Below, piece by piece: positions 21,073 to 29,994 of a DNA stretch of 64,000 nucleotides. The stretch covers positions 1 to 64,000 of the forward strand of contig CAXTCN010000004.1 in assembly GCA_964242575.1 (NCBI GenBank), read 5' to 3'. The position numbers were made by a program, and so were the translations under genes. A model generated the notes under the pieces. The model did no database searches. It saw only the letters and a list, made by a program, of their open reading frames with translations, and was not told the origin of the DNA. How positions within the stretch are numbered: position 1 is the first letter of the stretch; the number at the start of each line of letters is the position of its first letter. The DNA is from JANPPS01 sp964242575. Its GTDB lineage: Bacteria; Pseudomonadota; Alphaproteobacteria; Acetobacterales; Acetobacteraceae.

Positions 21073-21103
21073 CCGCCGGGCCTAACAACATCGGGTCCGG
21101 CGG
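21073..21103 (+). terminator. Hairpin after pnp, possible terminator
   Basis: CCGCCGGGCC (21073-21082) pairs with GGTCCGGCGG (21094-21103) with one G-U pair and an 11-nt loop. It sits 21 nt past the pnp stop. It lacks a T-run, so it may be a processing or stability structure rather than a classic terminator. Confidence 0.5.
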
Positions 21104-21143
21104 CCAATGTGCTCTCCATGACGCTGTGGGGATCTAGGCGCGG

Positions 21144-22556
21144 ATGAAGGCGGTCAACGCAATACGAATGGGCGGCGTCGATGTGCTGCCGCTGGTCGAG
21201 GGCGGCAAGGGCATCGGCGTGTCGACGGGGGTCTCGTCGGGACATTGGGCCGCAACCGGGGGCGCCGGCACGTTCAGTGCGGTCAACGCCGATTTCTACG
21301 ATGAGTCCGGCAACCCGCTTGATCAGCCCTACCACGGCCGGACCCGGCGGGAACGCCATGACGAGCTGGTCCAGTATGGCATCCAGGGTGGCATCGCCCA
21401 GGCGCAACGCGCACACGAGATATCCGGCGGTCGTGGACGCATCCACGCCAACCTTCTGTGGGAGATGGGTGGCGCGGAGCGGGTCATCACTGGCGTGCTT
21501 GAGGGTGCAAAGGGTCTTATCCATGGCCTGACCTGCGGTGCCGGAATGCCCTATCGCCTGTCCGACATCGCGGCGAAGTTTGGCGTGCACTACTACCCCA
21601 TCGTGTCGTCGTCCCGGGCGTTCAACGCGCTCTGGAAGCGCGCCTACTCCAAGGCGGCGTCGCTGCTTGGCGGCGTCGTTTACGAGGACCCATGGCTTGC
21701 TGGCGGACATAACGGGCTTTCCAACGGCGAGGACCCGACCGTACCCGAGGACCCGTTTCCCCGGGTTCTCGCGCTGCGCAAGCTGATGCGCACCTTCGGC
21801 CTCGACCAAACCCCTATCATCATGGCGGGGGGAGTTTGGTGGCTTGAGGAGTGGGAGGACTGGATCGACAACCCAGACCTCGGCCCCATTGCGTTCCAGT
21901 TTGGCACCCGGCCGCTGCTCACCGTCGAGAGCCCCATCAGCGATGCGTGGAAGCGCCGCCTTCTGACGCTGAAGGAAGGCGACGTCTTCCTGAACAAGTT
22001 TAGCCCGACCGGTTTCTATTCGAGCGCCGTCAACAACGGTTTCATCCAGGAGCTTCGCGAGCGCGGCGAGCACCAAGTCGCCTACACGACCGAGCCGATT
22101 GGCGACCACGTGGCGGTTCTGAACATCGGACCCCGGAAGCGCCCGGTTTACCTGACCGCAAAGGACCTGTTCGACGTCGAGGGGTGGGTGAAGCTGGGCT
22201 TCACCGAGGCTCTCCGGACGCCGGACTCCACGTTGGTATTCGTTACCCCGGAACGCGCGACGCAGATTGTCGATGACCAGGTTTCCTGCATGGGCTGCTT
22301 GAGCGTTTGCCGGTTCAGCAACTGGAGCCAGCACGAACCGACTTACGACAATGGCAGGAAAGCCGATCCACGCAGCTTCTGCATTCAAAAAACGCTGCAA
22401 TCGGTGCGCCGGGACGACCAAACCCCGGAGGCGATTGAACACCAACTTATGTTCAGCGGCCACAACGCCTACCGGTTTGCGAGCGACCCGTTCTATTCCA
22501 ACGGGTTCATCCCATCCGTAAAGCAACTGGTGGACCGTATCGCATCCGGCCGTTAA
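21144..22556 (+). CDS. Nitronate monooxygenase-like flavoprotein
   Basis: A 470-residue member of the 2-nitropropane dioxygenase/nitronate monooxygenase TIM-barrel flavoprotein group, recognised by GVSTGVSSGHWAATGGAGTF, HGLTCGAGMPYRL, TPIIMAGGVW and GPIAFQFGTRPLL. It is longer than typical enzymes of about 330-350 residues. The extra C-terminal part contains a cysteine cluster (SCMGCLSVCRFSNW, then CIQKTL) that could bind a metal or Fe-S centre. The physiological substrate is unknown. It follows pnp by 91 nt and ends on a TTAA shared with the stop of the convergent rsmI. Confidence 0.75.
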   Translation: MKAVNAIRMGGVDVLPLVEGGKGIGVSTGVSSGHWAATGGAGTFSAVNADFYDESGNPLDQPYHGRTRRERHDELVQYGIQGGIAQAQRAHEISGGRGRIHANLLWEMGGAERVITGVLEGAKGLIHGLTCGAGMPYRLSDIAAKFGVHYYPIVSSSRAFNALWKRAYSKAASLLGGVVYEDPWLAGGHNGLSNGEDPTVPEDPFPRVLALRKLMRTFGLDQTPIIMAGGVWWLEEWEDWIDNPDLGPIAFQFGTRPLLTVESPISDAWKRRLLTLKEGDVFLNKFSPTGFYSSAVNNGFIQELRERGEHQVAYTTEPIGDHVAVLNIGPRKRPVYLTAKDLFDVEGWVKLGFTEALRTPDSTLVFVTPERATQIVDDQVSCMGCLSVCRFSNWSQHEPTYDNGRKADPRSFCIQKTLQSVRRDDQTPEAIEHQLMFSGHNAYRFASDPFYSNGFIPSVKQLVDRIASGR

Positions 22557-23482
22557 CCCGGTTTGTTAAGCGCAAGCGCCCGCGCATAGACCGTCTTGCG
22601 TGGCAGCCCGGTGGCAGTGGCAACGAGCGCAGCCGCGTCTTTTAGGCTGTTGCCCTCCATGGCCTGGCGCAGTTGCGCATCGACATCCTCGGCGTCGGGC
22701 GCATCCGCAGCAGGTGGCCCGACCACCAGCGTGATCTCCCCACGCGCGGCGTGAGCGGCGTAGTGGGCCGCAAGCTCGCGCAGGGTGCCGCGCCGGACTT
22801 CCTCGAACCGCTTGGTCAACTCCCGTGCCACCGCCGCCGGCCGGGCGCCAAACGCCGCTACGAGGTCCGCCAAGGTTTCAGCAAGCCGGTGCGGCGCCTC
22901 ATGCCACAGCAGCGTCGCCGAAAGCCCGGCCTGTTCGGCGGCGCGCACCTGGCCGAAGGCAGTGAGCCGGGCCGTCGAGCGTGGCGGCGGGAAGCCCAGG
23001 AACAGGAACGGCTGCGGCGGGAGGCCGGACAACACCAGCGCCATGACCGCCGCGTTCGGACCCGGAATGGCCGAAACGGCAAGCCCGGCTTCAAGCGCCG
23101 CGCGGACCAGCCGAAAACCAGGATCGGACACCAACGGCGTGCCAGCGTCGGACACCAAGGCAACCCGAGCGCCGCGGCGGATGCTGTCCAGCAAGGCGGG
23201 CACTCGTGCTTGCTCGTTGTGGTCATGCAGCGGGGAGGTCCTGGAGTCAATGCCGTAGTGGCCCAGCAGGCGCGCGGTCATGCGCGTGTCCTCACATAGC
23301 ACCAAGTCCGCGCCGCGCAGCGCGTCGAGCGCGCGCGCCGAGATGTCAGCCAAGTTGCCAATCGGGGTGGCAACCAAAACAAGTCCGGGTGGTATAGTGC
23401 GGCCGGGATCCAGTGTCGGACCTGCTTCGGGGACTTCAGGCCATGGTTCAAGCGTCGCGTCGTTGGGCTCTGATGAGGGCAT
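22553..23482 (-). CDS. rsmI: 16S rRNA (cytidine(1402)-2'-O)-methyltransferase
   Basis: A 309-residue SAM-dependent tetrapyrrole-methylase-fold enzyme that 2'-O-methylates C1402 of 16S rRNA. Signatures: LVLVATPIGNLADIS, ALVSDAGTPLVSDPG, SAIPGPNAAVMALVLSGLP and FLGFPPPRS. The ATG at 23482 is preceded by AGGAG with a 5-nt spacer and gives a 35-residue acidic/proline leader before the fold. It diverges from the LpoA-like lipoprotein gene, the same pairing as yraL-yraM in Escherichia coli. Here the two 5' ends overlap. Confidence 0.93.
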   Translation of the reverse strand: MPSSEPNDATLEPWPEVPEAGPTLDPGRTIPPGLVLVATPIGNLADISARALDALRGADLVLCEDTRMTARLLGHYGIDSRTSPLHDHNEQARVPALLDSIRRGARVALVSDAGTPLVSDPGFRLVRAALEAGLAVSAIPGPNAAVMALVLSGLPPQPFLFLGFPPPRSTARLTAFGQVRAAEQAGLSATLLWHEAPHRLAETLADLVAAFGARPAAVARELTKRFEEVRRGTLRELAAHYAAHAARGEITLVVGPPAADAPDAEDVDAQLRQAMEGNSLKDAAALVATATGLPRKTVYARALALNKPG

Positions 23483-24714
23483 TCCTGCTCCTGGCCGTGA
23501 CTGCTGGCCTTGGCGCATGCGTAGCGGACCCATACGCTGCCGGCTATGGCCGGCCTCCCCCGACTGTTGGTGGCCGGCTGGCGCCACTCGATCCTGGAAT
23601 ACCGGGATCGGGCCGGCGGGTCGCCATCTTGCTGCCGCTGACCGGACCGAATGCGGAGGTGGGGCAGGCACTGCTCCGCGCGGCGCAACTGGCGCTTGAC
23701 CAGCCGGACGCACCAGCGCTCGACGCCCATGACACTGGCGGCACGGCAGCCGGCGCAACTACCGCGGCGCGGGCCGCGCTGGACGGAGGCACCGGGCTCA
23801 TCATAGGGCCGCTGACGAATTCGGAAACCGCCGCCATCGTGCCAATCGCAAAAGGCGCGGGCGTGCCAGTGCTGGCGTTCACCTCGGATGCGACCGTGGC
23901 GCAACCAGGTGTTTGGACCCTTGGCATCACGCCGGGCCAACAGACCCGGCGCTTGGTGCTGGCTGTGCAGCAAGAAAACCGGACCCGGCTCGCTGCCGTG
24001 CTGCCGGACAACCCGTTTGGCAACGCGCTGGCGGACGGGTTGGGTGCCGCCGCCGCATCCGCGGGCATGGGTCCGCCGCGGATCGTGCGCTACTCGGGAG
24101 GTTTTGCGAACTTGACCGCAGCATTGAAGGACGTGTCCGGCTATAACGGCCGGCGCGGCGCGGCCGATGAGCAACAGCGCACGCCGCGCACCCGCGGAGA
24201 TGGAGAGGGGCGGCGCGAGGCGAATGGACCGACGGCCTCGTCCGCTGACATTGACGCGCTGTTGCTGGGCGTGGCCGGAGACCAACTCGGCCAAGCCGGG
24301 CCGTTGCTGGCGTCCTACGATATTGGGCCAGCGCAGGTGCGGATACTTGGTCCGGCTATCTGGGCGCGGGAGGCGTCGCGGCTAGGCGCGCTCTTCGGAG
24401 CTTGGTATGCCGCACCGGACCCTGCGTTGCGCGGCCTGTTTGAGCAGCAGTATGCGACCCGTTACAATGCACCGCCGCGTGACCTGGCGAGCCTGGCGTT
24501 CGATGCCGCCAGCGTGGCGCGCGTGGTTGGGGACCGGTCAGGGTTTCCAATCGGCAGCCTGATCCGGCCAGAAGGCTTCACCGGCGCGGATGGGCTGTTC
24601 GCGTTGCAGCCCGACGGCAACGTGCGTCGCGGCCTGGCGATTTTTGAGGTCGACGCTGGCGGCTCGCATGTCGTGCAGCCGGCGCCGCTGACGCTGACCG
24701 CTCCAGGAATTTGA
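23443..24714 (+). CDS. LpoA/YraM-like penicillin-binding protein activator lipoprotein
   Basis: A 423-residue exported lipoprotein with a type-1 periplasmic-binding-protein fold. A lipoprotein signal runs MRAFLLLAVTAGLGAC, with C26 as the lipidated residue if the ATG at 23443 is used, or C16 from the ATG at 23473. The core includes GRRVAILLPLTGPNAEVGQALLRAA and GLIIGPLTNSETAAIVPIA. Partner genes and family imply a role in activating peptidoglycan synthases at the outer membrane. A low-complexity insert (about residues 235-265) is Arg/Gly-rich. Divergent rsmI supports the LpoA assignment. Confidence 0.8.
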   Translation: MVQASRRWALMRAFLLLAVTAGLGACVADPYAAGYGRPPPTVGGRLAPLDPGIPGSGRRVAILLPLTGPNAEVGQALLRAAQLALDQPDAPALDAHDTGGTAAGATTAARAALDGGTGLIIGPLTNSETAAIVPIAKGAGVPVLAFTSDATVAQPGVWTLGITPGQQTRRLVLAVQQENRTRLAAVLPDNPFGNALADGLGAAAASAGMGPPRIVRYSGGFANLTAALKDVSGYNGRRGAADEQQRTPRTRGDGEGRREANGPTASSADIDALLLGVAGDQLGQAGPLLASYDIGPAQVRILGPAIWAREASRLGALFGAWYAAPDPALRGLFEQQYATRYNAPPRDLASLAFDAASVARVVGDRSGFPIGSLIRPEGFTGADGLFALQPDGNVRRGLAIFEVDAGGSHVVQPAPLTLTAPGI

Positions 24715-24734
24715 CGCCGCCGCTGGGCTGAGTC

Positions 24735-26108
24735 GTGGCCCTAATCGGCGTCACGCTGCCGCTTCGCACCACGGCGTTGCTGGCGATGCCGCCGGGCGTG
24801 GTCCTATGCGGGTTGCTGGCGCTGGGCGAACTAAGCCGGGGTGCGGCGGCTGGGGCAATGATTGCTGTGCTGATCGGAGCCTTTGCGCTCGCGCAGATAT
24901 GGGTCAGGGACCTTGAGCTAATCGTCTGGGTTCTGCATCACATGGAGTCCGACGGCGCAGAACGGTCGGGGCAGCGACCGTTCCTGGCGCCGACCGCGCA
25001 TATCATCCGTGAGGCCGAGCGTCTGTCCCGCACGCTTGCGCTGCAGAAACATGAGGTTGACAGCCGCCTGCGTGCCGAACAGGCGATTGTGCAGCGGCTG
25101 CCGGACCCGCTTATCATCTTAGCGGCGGACCGCAGCGTGCAGCGTGCCAACGCCGCGGCGCAGCAGGCATTCGGCACTGAGATGTCAGCGGTGCTGCGGC
25201 ATCCCGGCCTGCGCGCCGCCATCGACCGGGCACTAAGCCAAGGAGAGAGCCAGCACGCGGAGCTGAGCCTGCCGGTTCCAGTGGCGCGCGAGGTCTTCGC
25301 CACCGTCCTGGCGCTCGACCCTCCGCTCATCGGCGGCGGGCGCATTGTTGCGGTGCTGTCCGACCGCACTCGGGAGCGCGCGGTGGAGCGGATGCGGGCG
25401 AACTTCGTCGCCAATGCCAGTCACGAGTTGCGCACGCCGCTTGCAAGCCTGATTGGGTTCATCGACACGCTGCGTGGCCCGGCCGCCGACGACGCGCCGG
25501 CGCAGGTGCGCTTCCTCGCCATCATGGCCGAGCAGGCGCATCGCATGAACCGTCTTATTGACGACCTGCTGGACCTGTCCCGGATCGAGCTGACGGAACA
25601 TCAACCGCCAGCAGACCCGGTGGACTTGACGGCGCTGGTCAACAGCATGCCAGCGTTATTCGAGGCGCGGTTGACGGCCCGGCGCATCCGGCTCGACCTG
25701 TTGCTTGCGAATGACCTGCCAGCGGTGCTGGGCGACGATGACCAGTTGCAGCAAGTGCTGCAGAACCTGTTGGAGAACGCCGTCAAGTACGGGCGCGAAG
25801 GCGGCACGGTGCAGGTCAGCGTGCAACCGGCCTCGCCGGGTGGCCGCTGGCCAGCGCGGCCGGGCTTGGCGCTTGCGGTGTCCGACGACGGCCAGGGCAT
25901 CGCGCGCGCGCATATCCCACGCCTGACGGAGCGGTTTTATCGTGCTGACAAGGGCCGCTCGCGTGCCGTGGGCGGCACCGGACTGGGGCTTGCCATCGTC
26001 AAGCACATCGTCATCCGGCACCGTGGGCACATGGTCATCGACAGCACCGAGGGCGTGGGAACGACGGTGATAGTGTGGCTGCCCGTGGCTCAGGGCGTAT
26101 CCATTTGA
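24735..26108 (+). CDS. PhoR-like membrane sensor histidine kinase
   Basis: A 457-residue sensor kinase. Two membrane segments (about residues 10-30 and 37-57) are followed by a PAS-like domain (about 105-215). The HisKA domain follows, with phospho-acceptor H230 in NASHELRTPLASL. The ATPase domain has the N-box LLENAVKYGRE and G-boxes DDGQGI and GGTGLGLAI. It resembles PhoR of the phosphate regulon, but no phoB, pst or phoU gene is in the window, so the signal is unassigned. A GTG start is used. Its end overlaps the convergent AmpG-like gene by 19 nt. Confidence 0.85.
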   Translation: MALIGVTLPLRTTALLAMPPGVVLCGLLALGELSRGAAAGAMIAVLIGAFALAQIWVRDLELIVWVLHHMESDGAERSGQRPFLAPTAHIIREAERLSRTLALQKHEVDSRLRAEQAIVQRLPDPLIILAADRSVQRANAAAQQAFGTEMSAVLRHPGLRAAIDRALSQGESQHAELSLPVPVAREVFATVLALDPPLIGGGRIVAVLSDRTRERAVERMRANFVANASHELRTPLASLIGFIDTLRGPAADDAPAQVRFLAIMAEQAHRMNRLIDDLLDLSRIELTEHQPPADPVDLTALVNSMPALFEARLTARRIRLDLLLANDLPAVLGDDDQLQQVLQNLLENAVKYGREGGTVQVSVQPASPGGRWPARPGLALAVSDDGQGIARAHIPRLTERFYRADKGRSRAVGGTGLGLAIVKHIVIRHRGHMVIDSTEGVGTTVIVWLPVAQGVSI

Positions 26109-27379
26109 ACCGGCCCTGCCCTGGCCGGCGGTGGAAAGCGGCGTAGCAGGCTTAGCATGATGAGCATCGCCGGCACGGCCGCGACGATGGTCAGGGCGTA
26201 GAACCCGGTCCAGCCCAACGCTCCCGCCAGGATGCCTGACAAGCCACCTACGGTCCGCAACCCAACTGCGGCGAGCGAAGACAGCAGCGCATACTGCGTC
26301 GCCGTGAAAGCGCTGGTGCAAAGCGCGGACAGGTAGGTGATAAACGCGGCGTCCGCCATAGCCTCCGCGAAATTCTCCAGCACGACTTTCGCGACCAGCA
26401 CGCGGGTGTCCCCGCCTGATACCGCCAGGGCGAAGTACAGGCCCATCGACGCCATCTGCACAAAACCCGTCAGCACTAACGCGCGTCCGGTGCCGATCCG
26501 GATCACGAGCCATCCTCCAGCCGCGGCACCCATCAAGCTTGCGATGAGGCCGGGCACCCCAGTGGCGAGCGCGACCTGCGCGCGATCAAAACCCAGGGCA
26601 CGGTAGAACGGGGGCGCCATGGTGTGCGCCAGGGCCTCGCCCAGCTTGAACAGCATCACGAACGCCAGGATTTGCCCGGCGCCGGGCCGTTGGAAAAAGT
26701 CTAGGAACGGCTCCACCACCGCAGCGCGCAGGCGGGCACCGAAGCCTCGGGCCAGGGTGGTCCGGGTCCGCTGCAACGGCTCGGAGGCGGCAAGCGTAAC
26801 CAGCATCCCTGCGCCAGCAAGCGTTGCCATTGCCAGGAGCGCGCCGCGCCAACCCCATACGTCGGCCAACCCAATCGCACCGGCACCCGACACCAGCAGC
26901 GCGATCCGGTAGCCCCACACGTAAGCCGCCAGGGCCACGCCTTGCACTCGCTCTGGGAACGTCTCGATGCGCCAGGCGTCGATGACGATATCCTGGCTGG
27001 CGGACATCAAGGCGATTAGCACGGCGGAGGACACCAGCAGCCACGGAGTTTGGTGCGGGTCTGATATGGCCAGCGTTGTGCAGAACAAGGCCAGCAGAGG
27101 TTGTATGACCAGCAGCCAGCCACGCCGCCGGCCAAACCTTGCCAGCGCTCCGGGAGGCCGAAGCTGATCCAGCAGCGGCGACCACAGGAACTTCAGGGTG
27201 TAGGCCAGCCCAATTGACGCGGTGAACCCGATTGCCGCGAGCGACGTGCCCCCCTCGCTGAGCCACTGGCGCAGAGTGAAGCCGGACAGCGGCAATGGCA
27301 GGCCGGCCGAGAACCCGAAGCCCCCCATAATCCAGAGCGCACGGTCAGCGGCCAAATGGCGGAGGGAAATGGCGCTCAT
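26090..27379 (-). CDS. AmpG-like MFS permease
   Basis: A 429-residue major facilitator with about 12 membrane segments. The conserved AmpG-type features are GFGFSAGLPLPLSG, LAYTLKFLWSPLLDQL and SASQDIVIDAWRIE. AmpG proteins import anhydro-muropeptides for cell-wall recycling. The nearby LpoA-like gene fits a cell-wall theme, but a different substrate is possible. The gene stands downstream of the exported protein gene at 27465-27890 and converges on the kinase. Confidence 0.8.
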   Translation of the reverse strand: MSAISLRHLAADRALWIMGGFGFSAGLPLPLSGFTLRQWLSEGGTSLAAIGFTASIGLAYTLKFLWSPLLDQLRPPGALARFGRRRGWLLVIQPLLALFCTTLAISDPHQTPWLLVSSAVLIALMSASQDIVIDAWRIETFPERVQGVALAAYVWGYRIALLVSGAGAIGLADVWGWRGALLAMATLAGAGMLVTLAASEPLQRTRTTLARGFGARLRAAVVEPFLDFFQRPGAGQILAFVMLFKLGEALAHTMAPPFYRALGFDRAQVALATGVPGLIASLMGAAAGGWLVIRIGTGRALVLTGFVQMASMGLYFALAVSGGDTRVLVAKVVLENFAEAMADAAFITYLSALCTSAFTATQYALLSSLAAVGLRTVGGLSGILAGALGWTGFYALTIVAAVPAMLIMLSLLRRFPPPARAGPVQMDTP

Positions 27380-27464
27380 CGAGGGTCCCGGTCACAAGAC
27401 CCCAAGGGCTATGCAGGCGTATGCCCCGCCCGGCAACCGGTAAGTCGCCGGACGGGCGTAGAAA

Positions 27465-27890
27465 TCAGCGGGACGTCGCGTTCGAACCGTTCAGGCCGGA
27501 GCTTGAGGCAGCGCCCGTGCTAGGGTTGACCGCCGCGGCGGGAGCAATGTTGCGCGGAGCCGCGGGACGCCGCGCGACCCGGTTATGATGCGGCCGGCGT
27601 GCCTGCCGCCGTACGGCTGGCCTCTGCTCACCCGCGTTCTGTTGCGGGTTCAACACGATGCGACCATCACCTGACTGGCCACCGGCACCAACGCGGGTCC
27701 GGCCGATCACGCCGGTACCGCCAGCCGGCGTGCCTTCGCTATTGCTGGGCGCGGTTGTGCTCGGCGTGCCACCCGCCGGGCCAACCGTGGCAGCGCCAGG
27801 GCTAACTTGCGCGAGAGCGGGCACCGCCAACGAGCCAATCATAGCCGTTGCAAGCAAAATAGAAGAAAGCCGACGCGAGAGAGAAACCAT
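27465..27890 (-). CDS. Small exported low-complexity protein
   Basis: A 141-residue protein with a clear Sec signal (SLSRRLSSILLATAMIGSLA, cleavage after ALA near residue 27). A Gly/Thr/Pro-rich region and a basic centre (VRRQARRPHHNRVARRPAAP) follow. No domain is recognised. The ATG at 27890 follows GGAG. It lies just downstream of typA on the same strand, and its mature N-terminus (QVSPGAATVGPAG) is like that of the exported protein at 29995-30705. Confidence 0.65.
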   Translation of the reverse strand: MVSLSRRLSSILLATAMIGSLAVPALAQVSPGAATVGPAGGTPSTTAPSNSEGTPAGGTGVIGRTRVGAGGQSGDGRIVLNPQQNAGEQRPAVRRQARRPHHNRVARRPAAPRNIAPAAAVNPSTGAASSSGLNGSNATSR

Positions 27891-27969
27891 GGCGGTCTCC
27901 AATTTGATACAGCAGGACATGATCGCCGTGCTTTACTTTGTTGACTATAAGCGCAACCTGTTGCGAAGT

Positions 27970-29799
27970 CTATGCGGCCTCGCTTTCGGACTTGCGCTCG
28001 GCCCGCTTACGCTCGTTCGGGTCCAGGTGCCGCTTGCGCAGGCGGACCGCCGTCGGGGTCACCTCCACCAGCTCGTCGTCCTCGATATAGGCGATGGCCT
28101 GCTCAAGGCTCATGCGGCGCGGCGGGATCAGCAGCATCGCGTCATCCTTGCCGGAGGCCCGAACGTTGGTCAGCTTCTTTTCCTTGATTGGGTTGACGTC
28201 AAGGTCCGAGCCGCGGCTGTTCTCACCAAGGATCAATCCGACATACACCTTGTCGCCGGGATCGACGAACAGCGTGCCGCGCTCCTGCAAGTAGAACAGC
28301 GCGTAGTGGATCGCCTCACCGCCCTCGCTGCTGATAAGGCTACCGTTGCGGCGTCCCTCCATCGGACCGGCCCAAGGCTCGTAGCCCAAGAAAATCCGGT
28401 TCATGATGCCGGTGCCGCGCGTATCGGTCAGGAACTCGCCATGGTAGCCGATCAGGCCGCGGCTCGGCATCCGGAACGTGAGACGCACCTTGCCGCCGCC
28501 GGACGGGCGCATGTCCTGCAACATGCCTTTACGGCGGCTGACCTTTTCCACCACGATGCCGGAGTACGGCTCGTCCACGTCGACCAGCACCTCCTCGTAC
28601 GGCTCCTCGCGCTCGCCAGTCTCCTCGTTCTTGCGCGTCAGCACGCGGGGACGGCCGATTGTCAGCTCAAACCCCTCCCGGCGCATCTGCTCAATCAGCA
28701 CGCCCAGTTGCAGCTCGCCCCGGCCGGCGACCTCGAACGCGTCGGTCTCATTGCTCTCGGTGATCTTAATGGCGACGTTGCCCTCGCCCTCGCGCAGCAG
28801 CCGGTCGCGGATTTGGCGGGAAGTGACCTTCTTGCCCTCCTTGCCGCCCAGCGGGCCGTCATTGACGCGGAACGTCATCGCGAGCGTCGGCGGGTCCACC
28901 GGAATTGCCGGTTGCGGCTGGGTCAGCTCTGGTGCGCCAACGGTGTCCGGCACAGTCGCGTCGGTCAGCCCGGCGACGGCCACGATGTCGCCCGCCTCAG
29001 CCTCGTCCACCTGCACCCGGTCCAGCCCGCGGTAGCCCATGAGTTTGGTCAGGCGCCCGGTTTCGACCACGCTGCCATCCGAGCGCAGCACCTTCACCGG
29101 CATGTTAAGGCGCGCCCGTCCCTGTTCGACCCGGCCGGTCAGCACCCGGCCCAGAAAGTTGTCGTAGTCAAGGATGGAGGCGACCATCGCGAACGGCGCT
29201 TCCTTGTCCAGCACCGTCGCTGGGACATGGCTCATCACCAAATCGAACAGTGGCGACAAATCCTTGCGCGGCCCGTCCATGGTCGGGTCCGCCCAGCCCT
29301 GCCGGCCCGAGGCGTACAGCATCGGAAAGTCGAGCTGCTCGTCATTGGCGCCGAGCGCCGCGAACAGGTCGAACATCTCGGTATGCACCTCGTCGGCCCG
29401 GCTGTCCTGGCGGTCCACCTTGTTCACCACGACAATCGGCTTGATGCCGCGGGCCAAGGCCTTGGTCAGCACGAACTTGGTCTGCGGCAGCACGCCCTCG
29501 GCGGCGTCCACCAGCACGATCGCGCCATCCACCATGTTGAGGATGCGCTCGACCTCGCCGCCGAAGTCCGCGTGGCCCGGCGTGTCCACGATGTTGATGC
29601 GCGTGTCTTTCCACACCACGCTCGTGCACTTGGCCAGGATGGTGATGCCGCGCTCCCGCTCCAGGTCGTTCTTGTCCATCGCTCGCTCAGCCACGACCTG
29701 GTGTTCCCGGAACGCGCCGGACTGGCGCAGCAATTGGTCCACAAGCGTCGTCTTGCCGTGGTCGACGTGGGCGATGATCGCGATGTTCCGAATGTCCAT
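27970..29799 (-). CDS. typA: Ribosome-associated GTPase TypA/BipA
   Basis: A 609-residue translational GTPase related to EF-G that acts on 50S assembly and stress responses. The G domain has AHVDHGKTTLVDQL at the N-terminus, DTPGHADF and NKVDR. The family-specific C-terminal run GLIGYHGEFLTDTRGTGIMNR is present. The ATG at 29799 is the standard start; the frame extends 47 codons upstream without support. A perfect 17-bp dyad lies 56 nt upstream of the start. Confidence 0.96.
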   Translation of the reverse strand: MDIRNIAIIAHVDHGKTTLVDQLLRQSGAFREHQVVAERAMDKNDLERERGITILAKCTSVVWKDTRINIVDTPGHADFGGEVERILNMVDGAIVLVDAAEGVLPQTKFVLTKALARGIKPIVVVNKVDRQDSRADEVHTEMFDLFAALGANDEQLDFPMLYASGRQGWADPTMDGPRKDLSPLFDLVMSHVPATVLDKEAPFAMVASILDYDNFLGRVLTGRVEQGRARLNMPVKVLRSDGSVVETGRLTKLMGYRGLDRVQVDEAEAGDIVAVAGLTDATVPDTVGAPELTQPQPAIPVDPPTLAMTFRVNDGPLGGKEGKKVTSRQIRDRLLREGEGNVAIKITESNETDAFEVAGRGELQLGVLIEQMRREGFELTIGRPRVLTRKNEETGEREEPYEEVLVDVDEPYSGIVVEKVSRRKGMLQDMRPSGGGKVRLTFRMPSRGLIGYHGEFLTDTRGTGIMNRIFLGYEPWAGPMEGRRNGSLISSEGGEAIHYALFYLQERGTLFVDPGDKVYVGLILGENSRGSDLDVNPIKEKKLTNVRASGKDDAMLLIPPRRMSLEQAIAYIEDDELVEVTPTAVRLRKRHLDPNERKRAERKSESEAA

Positions 29800-29854
29800 A
29801 ATAACCCTAGTGCCTTGGATGCAACGGGCGTGCGTGAAGGACCACGGTGCCTGC

Positions 29855-29871
29855 GTGTTGCGACGCAACAC
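29855..29871. promoter_or_regulatory. Perfect 17-bp dyad upstream of typA
   Basis: GTGTTGCG and CGCAACAC are perfect 8-base arms around a single A. A 1-nt loop is too small for an RNA hairpin, so this is more like a dimeric-regulator site. It is centred about 64 nt upstream of the typA ATG, close to where a promoter would be. The cognate regulator is unknown. Confidence 0.5.
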
Positions 29872-29912
29872 ATAGGGGTGACCACGGGTTGTTGCGAGCC
29901 AAAAATAGGAAG

Positions 29913-29949
29913 GCCCGCCCTGTGCCTGGGTTTTTGGCACAGAGCGGGC
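29913..29949 (-). terminator. Terminator after the Met-rich exported protein gene
   Basis: GCCCGC-C-CTGTGCC and GGCACAG-A-GCGGGC form a 13-bp stem with one mismatch and a 9-nt loop. On the minus strand the stem is followed by CTTCCTATTTTT. It lies about 45 nt past the stop of the gene at 29995-30705 and separates that gene from typA. Confidence 0.65.
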
Positions 29950-29994
29950 ACTTGTTTCGAGCGTCCCCAGCCGAAGCCGGGCGGAAACGTGTCC

